In this document: positions 52,199 through 59,473 of the stretch, in pieces
How the letters are laid out: each line of letters opens with the position of its first letter
How positions within the stretch are numbered: position 1 is the first letter of the stretch
DNA from: DATBGO01 sp036558005
GTDB taxonomy: Bacteria; Actinomycetota; Actinomycetes; Streptosporangiales; Streptosporangiaceae
Length of the DNA stretch: 64,000 bases
Direction of reading: 5' to 3'
NCBI GenBank assembly: GCA_036558005.1
Contig: DATBGO010000360.1
Span: forward strand, 49,297-113,296
Notes under the pieces: model-generated
The model's database searches: none
What the model was told of the DNA's origin: nothing
The model's input: only the letters and a program-made list of their open reading frames with translations
Program-made: the position numbers and the translations under genes

Positions 52199-52573
52199 AT
52201 GACCGTCCGCCGCACGGACCGCGTGATCAGCAGCTTCGAGCTGCACCTGAAAGCACAGAACAAGGCCGTCAAGACACAGCGCTGCTACCTGGACGCGGCA
52301 CGCAAACTCGCCGCAGAGCAGAACGTGACCGACTGGTTCAACGTCACCAAGCCGGACGTTGAAAAGCACATGATCAGCCTGCTTGACCGGTGCGAGATGG
52401 ACGAGACTGGACTTTTATCACGATCACTGAGTTTTGTGAGCCTCGACGTGCTGACCTGCACGTTTGCTCTAGTGACGCCGGAGATCAGCGCACTAGCCCC
52501 AGGGCACGGGAGCCGTAGCTCGGACGGTGCGGTCGCCGGGCGCCGCGGCTCCGCAGATCAAGACCCTGGCTGA
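52199..52573 (+). pseudogene. Truncated tyrosine recombinase (phage-type integrase), N-terminal domain only
   Basis: The frame encodes a SAM-like core-binding domain: RRTDRVISSFELHLKAQNKAV, KTQRCYLDAARKLAAEQNV, then KPDVEKHMISLLDRC. Homology stops near base 52395; the remaining about 60 codons are unrelated and the catalytic Arg-His-Arg-Tyr domain is missing. Its place just after tRNA-Phe is typical for the integrase of an element inserted there. It must be inactive. Confidence 0.75.
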
Positions 52574-52790
52574 GGCGGGGTTGCAGGTTCGTGAGCCAGC
52601 GATGCCCAGGTGCGCGCGGGTGAGGAGCACGGCCAGTGCCGTGCGCTGAGCTGGGTCATGTGCGGGATGGTTTCGTCGAAGTCCGCTTGATCCTTGGGAC
52701 GGGCATGCCTGGCCTTGAACAGCAGGACCAGTTCGGGCGCCAGGTAAGGGATGCCGTCTGGGGTGTAGTGGATGATCTCGCTGTAGGGAA
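52573..52790 (-). pseudogene. Frameshifted C-terminus of a nucleotidyltransferase
   Basis: Read on the minus strand, one frame gives EIIHYTPDGIPYLAPELVL, then LLFKARHARPKDQADFDETIP. The homology then continues in a second frame (QRTALAVLLTRAH) and in a third (PGHRWLTNLQP). Together these form the usual end of an aminoglycoside-adenylyltransferase-like nucleotidyltransferase broken by at least two frameshifts. Stop codons lie directly upstream. Nothing further was recognised between 52791 and 53150 except a lone T-arm-like hairpin near 52942-52958. Confidence 0.6.
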
Positions 52791-53150
52791 GTTAGATTCA
52801 GCGAGCCAACTGGGAGACGGACCTCGTGGACTAGAAAGTGACTGGTCTTCGGGAGCAGGTAGCCCAGGCGGGCGAGGCGAGCGCGAAGCCGACGGACCGA
52901 CGGCATGTTCGGCCCACCTCCGGTGAGGCGGCGGGCAGCGTCCGGGTTCGATTCCCGAATTACCGAGCAGCCCCCGCACGATGCACCAGTAACCGTGCAC
53001 GGCGCACGGAGTACTACCGCGTCCTGATCGCCGCCCGGGTGAGGGCGGGTCAGGGGTCCTCCGAAGACCGTTCACGTGCGGCGGGCGCTGGCTACCGGCC
53101 TGCCAGGCTCGGCGATTCGGGCACAGGCGCCGCGCGGTGTAATAACCTTC

Positions 53151-53196
53151 CCCTCAACACCCGGCTCGGACGTGTGGCCGAGCCGGGTGTTGAGGG
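53151..53196 (-). terminator. 19-bp hairpin terminator of the secreted-protein gene
   Basis: Perfect 19-bp stem (53151-53169 with 53178-53196) and an 8-nt loop ACGTGTGG, 4 nt beyond the stop codon of the minus-strand gene that ends at 53201. Confidence 0.8.
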
Positions 53197-53200
53197 AGGA

Positions 53201-53785
53201 TTAGGAAGCTTGCAATCCCCAGTATGGATAATGCCCATTGCCGTCCACCTTGACTACGGTACCGCTGGCCAGGCTATTAACGGTCGTCAGAGCCAAGGCA
53301 TCACCATTACCTTCTACGTTGAGGAGCAGATATCCGGAGCCTTGCACGTACTCGACCGCCCACGTTTCGAGAGTATCTCCGTTATGCTGGTCGTCGCACG
53401 GCTCATCGTAGAGAACACCCGTAGACGGGTAAACTACCTTCTCGCAGTCTGCGCCGGCTGGGTTAATCTGCATTTCATATCCTGGCCCAAACCTGCCGTA
53501 ATTTGAGCCATTAGCAGCGAAGTAGAAACAGGCGTTGTAGTTGCCGATCGTCGTTGCGTTGTGAAGACCGGCGTCTCTCATGTACAAGCCAACGCCATCG
53601 TCGGCGGTGACGTACCAGCAGGTTTTGTTGGGTATGGCAGCAGCAGTTGCCGTGAACGGCTGGGTTGTTGCCCTGAGTGCTGGTCGCGCTGCCGTGGCTG
53701 CCGTTGCGGTACTCGCACCGGTTAGCGCGAGCAGGGGCAGCGCGGCCGCGATGGCGGAGCTGATGAGCTTTGTCCGTAGTTGCAT
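53201..53785 (-). CDS. Small secreted protein, possible ricin-like lectin
   Basis: The 194-residue protein starts at ATG 53785 and has a classical signal peptide (LRTKLISSAIAAALPLLALTG...TATA, cleavage near 30-34). The mature part has two or three Cys pairs (CWYV, NACFYF, ADCEKV, EPCDDQ) and ends with GYLLLNVEGNGDALALTTVN, which recalls beta-trefoil (ricin-type) repeats, though the QxW motif is not clear. The composition (Asn, Tyr, Asp) and lower GC differ from neighbours and suit a horizontally acquired, secreted protein. Confidence 0.65.
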   Translation of the reverse strand: MQLRTKLISSAIAAALPLLALTGASTATAATAARPALRATTQPFTATAAAIPNKTCWYVTADDGVGLYMRDAGLHNATTIGNYNACFYFAANGSNYGRFGPGYEMQINPAGADCEKVVYPSTGVLYDEPCDDQHNGDTLETWAVEYVQGSGYLLLNVEGNGDALALTTVNSLASGTVVKVDGNGHYPYWGLQAS

Positions 53786-53921
53786 TTCGGGCTTTTGACC
53801 TTTCTTTCGGCGTGAGTTCGTGCTCCAACTGCCTGATCCGCTCCGGATCGGTGGCACCTGGCGCGCATAGGGCAAACGGTTCATATCGAAACACTCACAG
53901 TCCGACGGCACCAGAGCATGA

Positions 53922-54968
53922 ATGACGCACGAATGTTCCATCCACCGCCGCCATCTGCGCAAACTTCGGCGGACCCAATCCTTCGCGCGACAGGAAGTGG
54001 CTTGCTACCGCGCCATCGGCCAGTATGGCCCGGCTGACCTCGAACGGGCGGGCGTGGGAATCGAGCTGCCTGAAGATCCAGAAACCGAGATCCAACTGCT
54101 CCTCCTCTCGCAGGGTGAGGGCCAGCAGGTCGAGTTCAAGCGTCAGCATCCGGACGGCTCGGCCGATTCAAAGCGGACTGTGTTCAAGGCCATCGCTGCG
54201 TTCGCGAACGGGTCCGGTGGGAACATTCAGCTGGCGGTATATTCCCGCAAGCGGAGTGAAGTCTGTCGTCGTTGTACCATGACACCCATTCCGCTGTCGC
54301 CACGGTCACGTGCCCGGCGTCCTGCCACGGACCCTCGTGCCACGCCGGGGATCCGGCACCGCCCGCCGCTGCCCGGCGGCTACGTCGGCCTTGGATCGCA
54401 GGTCTGGGCCTGGCTGGCCTTGCACCGCCTGGGCGCTGGCGGCTCCGATGCCCTGTCCCGGGCCCGCGCGCTGGCCCGGCTGCTCCCGGACGCGGTCGCC
54501 GCCAGCGAGGAAGCTGAACTCCTGGCCGGGGCCGCCGGGGCGATCATCCCGCTACTGCACCTAGCCGCCGTCACCAGCGAGAATCAATGGCTCGACCAGG
54601 CCACCGCCATCGGAGACCGCCTGATCGAGACAGCCCGCTGGGAAAACGACACCGCCTGCTGGCCCTCCCCGCGCTGGCCGCGAGGCCTGGGCGGGCTCTG
54701 CCACGGCGTCACCGGGATCGGATGGTCCCTGGCCCGGCTGGCCCTGGCCACGGGCCAGCCCAGGTTCAGCGGCCTGGCCATGGCCGCGTTCGCCTTCGAG
54801 GACACCCTTTACGACCCAGACGCCGGAGGCTGGCACGGCGCAGTCACCGGGTACGCCAGCACCACCCCCTTCCCCGGGCTGCTAGCCGGCACCAGCGGCA
54901 TCGCCTACCAGCTCCTGCGCATGCACCCCGAGTGCGACCTGCCCTCAGTGCTCACCCTCCAGCCATGA
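53922..54968 (+). pseudogene. Chimeric remnant: AlbA_2 (Schlafen-like) fragment joined to LanM cyclase fragment
   Basis: One open frame of 348 codons holds two unrelated pieces. About codons 57-107 (IQLLLLSQGEGQQVEFKRQH, FKAIAAFANGSGGNIQLAV) match the start of AlbA_2/Schlafen-type domains. About codons 158-348 match the LanC-like cyclase end of class II lanthipeptide synthetases: GGLCHGVTGIGWSLARLALATG, FEDTLYDPDAGGW, then PGLLAGTSGIAYQLLR. The stretch with the zinc ligands (WCHGAPG in intact enzymes) is deleted, so cyclase activity is impossible. It is a fusion by deletion inside the decayed island. The following 54969-55267 holds no recognisable gene. Confidence 0.6.
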
Positions 54969-55267
54969 CCAGCAAGGCGACCACGCTGTCGCAAGGGCCA
55001 CCGGTAGTCGCAGGCACCAGCGGTCAGCGGTACTCGGGTTTTCACAAGAACGGCGACTAAATCGGCTACGGACCGCAACCTGTCAGTGGCGCTGATCGCG
55101 GCGGGACGGCACGACGAGGCGGCAGGGAACTACAAAGCACGAGGTAGCTACTCTTGCCTTCATGGCTGACAGCACCTGCTCAGTCGGCAAGCCACCCGCA
55201 AAAGCGATCCTGGTCGACGGCCAGGCTACCGGTCACGTGGCAGGCCGACTCGGCGCATGAGGGTCAG

Positions 55268-56266
55268 ATGGAGCTAGATCAGCTGGAGGCGTTCCTGGTA
55301 CTTGCCGAGGAGCTGCACTTCGGGCGGACAGCGGCGCGGTTGCATGTGGCACAGTCGCGGGTGAGCCGCCAGATCGCTGCGCTGGAGCGCGAGGTTGGCG
55401 AGCGCCTGTTCGTTCGCACGAGCCGACGGGTAGAGCTGACCGCACTCGGCGCCGGGCTTCTTGCTGAGCTGGTACCAGCTCACGCCGCGCTGCGACGGGC
55501 CGTGCGCAACGCGCAGGTCAGCGCCCGCGGCATCACCGCGGCGTTGCGCATCGGCTGCACAGTGACGACCGGCGGCTACCAGCTCAACCGGCTGGTGAAG
55601 ATCTTCGAGTCACGCTATCCACAGTGGCCGGTCATGGTCAGCGAGCTGCCGTTCGAGAATCCGTTCAAGATGCTGGTGTCCGGGGATGTCGACGTACTCG
55701 CGCACTGGGTGATGGGAAGCATGCCAGGGATAGAGCTTGGCCCGGTCGTTGCGACGTCGCCACGCGTCCTGGCGGTGGCGGTTGACTCGCCTCTGGCGGC
55801 GGAAACCGCTGTCTCTGCCGAAGTTCTGGCCGACTGGCCGGTGCCTAATCTTCAGCCGCTTGATGAGCGGGTCCGCAACCTGTTCATCCCGCAGCAGACG
55901 CCGTCCGGGCGCCCGGTGCAATTCCATCCAGCCCCGATATCGACCATGAGTGAAATGATCAGCCTTGTGGCGCGCGGCATCGTCGTTCACCCGACCATCG
56001 CTTCGGTTGCCCAGGTCACTCACGGGCAGGAAATCGCGCTCGTCCCGATCAACGACCTCCCGCCGCTGAAAGTCGGCTTGTACTGGGCAGAAGGAAATAC
56101 CGACGATCGCATCCGGGCGCTCATCCGCGAAGCGCGCAGCGCCCGGCTACCCGCCTCACGGGGACCGGATAAAGGCAGCAGCGTGGGCAAGGGCCCACTG
56201 ATGGAAGGTACGGGGCGGCTGCCCGGTGATCTCGGCGACGGCCGGGTAGATGACAGAGTCGTCTAG
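55268..56266 (+). CDS. LysR-family transcriptional regulator
   Basis: The 332-residue protein has the LTTR HTH at residues 1-60 (ELDQLEAFLVLAEELHFGRTAARLHVAQSRVSRQIAALE) and a periplasmic-binding-like effector domain (LRIGCTVTTGGYQLNRLVKIF ... SLVARGIVVHP). ATG 55268 removes an upstream extension that lacks homology. About 30 residues at the C-terminus exceed the family norm, and the gene overlaps the convergent NmrA gene by 111 bp, which may mean the tail is an extension caused by loss of the original stop. Confidence 0.9.
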   Translation: MELDQLEAFLVLAEELHFGRTAARLHVAQSRVSRQIAALEREVGERLFVRTSRRVELTALGAGLLAELVPAHAALRRAVRNAQVSARGITAALRIGCTVTTGGYQLNRLVKIFESRYPQWPVMVSELPFENPFKMLVSGDVDVLAHWVMGSMPGIELGPVVATSPRVLAVAVDSPLAAETAVSAEVLADWPVPNLQPLDERVRNLFIPQQTPSGRPVQFHPAPISTMSEMISLVARGIVVHPTIASVAQVTHGQEIALVPINDLPPLKVGLYWAEGNTDDRIRALIREARSARLPASRGPDKGSSVGKGPLMEGTGRLPGDLGDGRVDDRVV

Positions 56267-57010
56267 GCTGCCGCGGACGTAGAAGTCAAAGAAGGCCTCG
56301 ACGTACTCGGCTGGCATCTGGGTGGCCATCTGGGCATAGGCAGCCTCGTTCGACTGTGCTACGAAGCGCAGCGGCCGGCCCAGGACGCTGGCTAGGATGC
56401 GAACCCGGTCACCTGGCCTCAGCGCCTCGGGTCCGCTGAGGCGGTAGACACGTCCGGAGTGCCGCTCGTCATGCTGGCCGGTGACCAGGACGGTCATGGC
56501 GACGGCTGCGATGTCTTGCGGGTCGATCGCGGCTATAGGCACGTCGGCGAACGGGGCTTCCAGCGCGTCGCCGGCCCGAAGCTGCGCTGCCCATTCCAGG
56601 GTATTCGACATGAACCCGGCCGGGCGCAGGATGGTGAAGCGCAATCCTGCGGCGTGTACCGCGTCCTCTGCCTGGCTCATGTAACGGGTGACTGCGTTCG
56701 ATGACGCCTGGTCCCCCGCCGAGCTTCCCGACAGCAGCACCATATGTCCGACCCCGGCACGCACGGCATCCGCGAGCAGCTCGGGCGTTGCCGGGTAGCC
56801 GGGCAGGAGAAACAACGCATCCACGCCTGTCCAGGCTGTCCGCAGGCTCGCCGGATCGTTGAGATCGGCGACCACTTCCTCCGCCGCGGCCGGCAGCCCG
56901 CTGCTGGCGCGCTTCCGCGTGACAGCGCGGACATCATGGCCCGCCTGGCTAAGCAACTTGACCAGCTCACCGCCGACATTACCGCTGGCGCCAGTCACCA
57001 GTACCCGCAT
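56156..57010 (-). CDS. NmrA-family NAD(P)-binding protein
   Basis: The 284-residue atypical short-chain dehydrogenase has an N-terminal Rossmann motif VLVTGASGNVGGELV (GxxGxxG), DVRAVTRK for the adenosine ribose or phosphate, and LRPAGFMSNTLEW in the place of the YxxxK active site. Such proteins are quinone reductases (QorB-like) or redox sensors. Together with LysR beside it, it may form a regulator-target pair, although the genes are convergent. Confidence 0.88.
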   Translation of the reverse strand: MRVLVTGASGNVGGELVKLLSQAGHDVRAVTRKRASSGLPAAAEEVVADLNDPASLRTAWTGVDALFLLPGYPATPELLADAVRAGVGHMVLLSGSSAGDQASSNAVTRYMSQAEDAVHAAGLRFTILRPAGFMSNTLEWAAQLRAGDALEAPFADVPIAAIDPQDIAAVAMTVLVTGQHDERHSGRVYRLSGPEALRPGDRVRILASVLGRPLRFVAQSNEAAYAQMATQMPAEYVEAFFDFYVRGSLDDSVIYPAVAEITGQPPRTFHQWALAHAAAFIRSP

Positions 57011-57264
57011 GTGCTGCTCCTGCCCTCACGCTGCCATCCCGCACCACCCTCCTGGCTGTTGAGCCGGTCATCAACCCCGATCTGAGCAACAAGCCATGCC
57101 ACGGCAGCATCGTCGGGCACGAATGGCCGTGACCTCGATCAATGCCCGGACAGCATTGCTGGTTACCCGGATAGCTGTTGATCGCCCCCACGCGACCGGC
57201 CCAGACTGGCAGCCAGATGTCGCGGACGGGCGACGGCAGAAAATAGCGCCGTGTGGCATATAGC

Positions 57265-57281
57265 AGGCAACTATGTTGCCT
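57265..57281. promoter_or_regulatory. Palindromic operator candidate upstream of the second NmrA-like gene
   Basis: AGGCAAC-TAT-GTTGCCT is a perfect 7-bp-arm palindrome with a 3-nt centre, located in the 323-bp gap 57011-57333 and 53 bp before the ATG. AT-rich sequence surrounds it (GCATATAG). It suits a MarR/HxlR or TetR-like dimer. The rest of the gap holds no gene. Confidence 0.5.
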
Positions 57282-57333
57282 TCCCCCGAAAGCGCATTCT
57301 TTTTAACCAGGCTCGCTGATTAAGGAGCACATC

Positions 57334-58086
57334 ATGAAGATCGCAGTTGCCGGAGCGACCGGCCGGCTCGGGCGCCACGTCGCCGAGGCGCTCGGGGAGC
57401 GCGGCCACGAGGTCGTGCCCATAGCCCGCGCCGTCGGCGTGGACCTCATCACCGGCACGGGACTCGAGGAAGCGCTAGCCGGGGCCGAGCTGATCGTCGA
57501 TGCCGCCACCGGACCCTCTCCCGAGCAGCGTGAAGCCACGGATTTCTTCGTCACCAGCGCACGTAACATGCAGGAGGCGGGGGTACGGGCCGGCGTCCGG
57601 CGGGCCATCGTCGTGTCGATCATCGGCACTGGCAAGTTCACCGGCGGGTACGGTCTGGCCAAGATCGCGCAGGAGGAGGCGTGGCAGTCCGGCTCGATCC
57701 CGGTTCGTATCCTGCGTGCCGCCCAGTTCCACGAGTTCGTCGCTCTGCTGCTTGACTGGGGCACGAGCGACGATGTCGCCCGGGTTCCCGTCATGCGAAC
57801 GCAGATCGTCGCGGCGCGGGCGGTCGCCGGGGTGATCGCGGATCTGGCAGAGTCGCCCTGGACCGGCTCCGCCGGCCCGATCGAGGTCGCGGGACCTCGC
57901 GAGGAGGACATGGTGGCGCTGGCCACGATGCTCGCAGCGCGTCGCGGCGGGCCGCCGAAGGTCGAGGGCGCACGCGACCCGGCCGACCCGGACGCCGAAA
58001 TGCAGGCGACTGGCGGTCTCCTGCCCGGCCCAGCAGCATGCCTGGTCGGGCCGACATTCGAGGACTGGCTCGCCGGCCAGCCATAG
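57334..58086 (+). CDS. NAD(P)-binding NmrA/SDR-like protein
   Basis: The 250-residue protein starts with KIAVAGATGRLGRHVAEALGERGHEV (GxxGxxG Rossmann motif) and has an NmrA-type body (VVSIIGTGKFTGGYGLAKIAQEEAW, ILRAAQFHEFVALLL). No canonical YxxxK pair is seen except GYGLAK, which lies in its place. AAGGAG precedes ATG 57334. The next gene (VOC protein) is 60 nt downstream and probably cotranscribed. Likely an oxidoreductase or redox-sensing protein. Confidence 0.87.
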   Translation: MKIAVAGATGRLGRHVAEALGERGHEVVPIARAVGVDLITGTGLEEALAGAELIVDAATGPSPEQREATDFFVTSARNMQEAGVRAGVRRAIVVSIIGTGKFTGGYGLAKIAQEEAWQSGSIPVRILRAAQFHEFVALLLDWGTSDDVARVPVMRTQIVAARAVAGVIADLAESPWTGSAGPIEVAGPREEDMVALATMLAARRGGPPKVEGARDPADPDAEMQATGGLLPGPAACLVGPTFEDWLAGQP

Positions 58087-58146
58087 CAGCGACGGTTTGC
58101 GCGCGAGGCCCCGATCCGGCCAATGATCCAGAGCGGAGAAGATGCC

Positions 58147-58569
58147 ATGAGTTCCATCATCTTTAACATCACGTTCGATTGCGCCGATCCCCGCGCGCTG
58201 GCCAGGTTCTGGGGGCAGGTCACCGGGTGGCCGGTGATCGAGGACCCCCGGCCGGGCTACGAGGAATCCGCAGTCGCGCCGACGCGAGAGGGCTGCCCGC
58301 GGCTGTATTTCGTCAGGGTTCCGCAGGAGAAGACCGTCAAGAACCGGGTGCACCTCGACATCATGCCGGCCGACAGGACTCAGGACGAGGAGATCACCCG
58401 GCTCACCAGGGCCGGCGCAAGGATCATCAGCGACAGGCGCCCCGAGTTCGGCTGGGTGCTCCTGGCTGACCCCGAGGGTAACGAGTTCGACGTTGAGATC
58501 AGCGTCGCTGAACTGGACGCTGCCCGGGTAGCGGAGGCCGGTAATGGACGGGGTGAAACGGCCCGCTGA
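58147..58569 (+). CDS. VOC-family (glyoxalase-like) protein
   Basis: The 140-residue single-domain vicinal-oxygen-chelate protein: IIFNITFDCADPRALARFWGQVTGW at the start, LYFVRVPQEKTVKNRVHLDIM with the first half-site ligand His, and WVLLADPEGNEFDVE with the usual Glu near the end. ATG 58147 follows GGAGAAG. Members include dioxygenases, isomerases and binding proteins; no specific role can be given. Confidence 0.9.
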   Translation: MSSIIFNITFDCADPRALARFWGQVTGWPVIEDPRPGYEESAVAPTREGCPRLYFVRVPQEKTVKNRVHLDIMPADRTQDEEITRLTRAGARIISDRRPEFGWVLLADPEGNEFDVEISVAELDAARVAEAGNGRGETAR

Positions 58570-58627
58570 GGCAGGTGTTTGCGGCGCTGGACGGGCGGGT
58601 TGGGGATGGCCGCATGAGTCCGTCCGG

Positions 58628-59473
58628 CTAGGCGTCGCGGAACCGGAACGTCAGGGCGCCGGCCAGCATCGCCGTGGCGGCCCAGATCGCCAGCACGCCC
58701 AGCCCGGCCCAGGGCGTGATCACCAGGCTCCGCAGGCCAGTGGTGTCCTGGATGGTCAGCCCTGACACCGTGGGTGTCCACCGCTCGAGCCGGTGCTGCC
58801 AGTGCTCGTTCCCGATGAACGACAAGATGATCGGGAACAGGTACAGGAGCGCGAGGACGGTGCCGATGGACACGGCTGAATCTCGAACGATCACCGCGAC
58901 GCCGAGGCTCATCAGCGCGATCAGGCCCAGGTACAGGACCGAACCGGTGGCGGCGCGCAGCGCTGGCCCGTAGTTCAGCCAGACCGGGTGGAAGCCGCGT
59001 GCGGCGGTAAAGCCATGGCCGGGCAGGATCAGGTGCCCGGCCAGCACCGAGCCGAACACCGCCACCGCGCCGGTCACCAGCACCAGCGCGGCCAGCAGGA
59101 TCGCCTTGGCGGCCAGCAGCACATGCCGCCTGGGCATCGCCGCGAGCGTGACGCGCATCAGGCCCGAGCCGTACTCGTTGCTGACGGTGAGAACGGCCAG
59201 GATCGCGACCAGTGCCTGACCAAACTGAACTCCGGTCAGGCTGAGCTTGGCCGGGTCGACCGGGCAGGTCAGGTTCCGCGGGCAGTGCGCGGCCCCGGCG
59301 GCCGCGGCGCTGACCGCGATGGTCAGCGCCGCGACCCCGAGGAGCAGCCAGGCGGGTCCGGGCACCGTGCGAAGCTTGGTCCACTCGGCGTGCAGCGCAT
59401 GCCGCAGGCTCGCCCCGCGCGCTGCCGCCGCGGCCATCGCCGGCGCTGGCCGCGTCCGCGCGGCGGTGCTCAT
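58628..59473 (-). CDS. ABC transporter permease (ABC-2 type)
   Basis: The 281-residue membrane protein has about six TM segments. The cytoplasmic head LRHALHAEWTKLRTVPGPAW is the classic ABC-2 permease opening; SNEYGSGLMRVTLAAMPRRHVLLAAKA is the conserved loop after TM2. It overlaps the upstream permease gene by ATGA and closes a three-gene ABC exporter operon. Divergent from a sensor kinase/response regulator pair that probably controls it. Confidence 0.88.
   Translation of the reverse strand: MSTAARTRPAPAMAAAAARGASLRHALHAEWTKLRTVPGPAWLLLGVAALTIAVSAAAAGAAHCPRNLTCPVDPAKLSLTGVQFGQALVAILAVLTVSNEYGSGLMRVTLAAMPRRHVLLAAKAILLAALVLVTGAVAVFGSVLAGHLILPGHGFTAARGFHPVWLNYGPALRAATGSVLYLGLIALMSLGVAVIVRDSAVSIGTVLALLYLFPIILSFIGNEHWQHRLERWTPTVSGLTIQDTTGLRSLVITPWAGLGVLAIWAATAMLAGALTFRFRDA

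Noticed and set aside
52942..52958. tRNA gene or attachment-site remnant (CCGGG-TTCGATT-CCCGA)
   Set aside because: Only four of five stem pairs form, no cloverleaf can be built, and it does not match the 3' end of tRNA-Phe.
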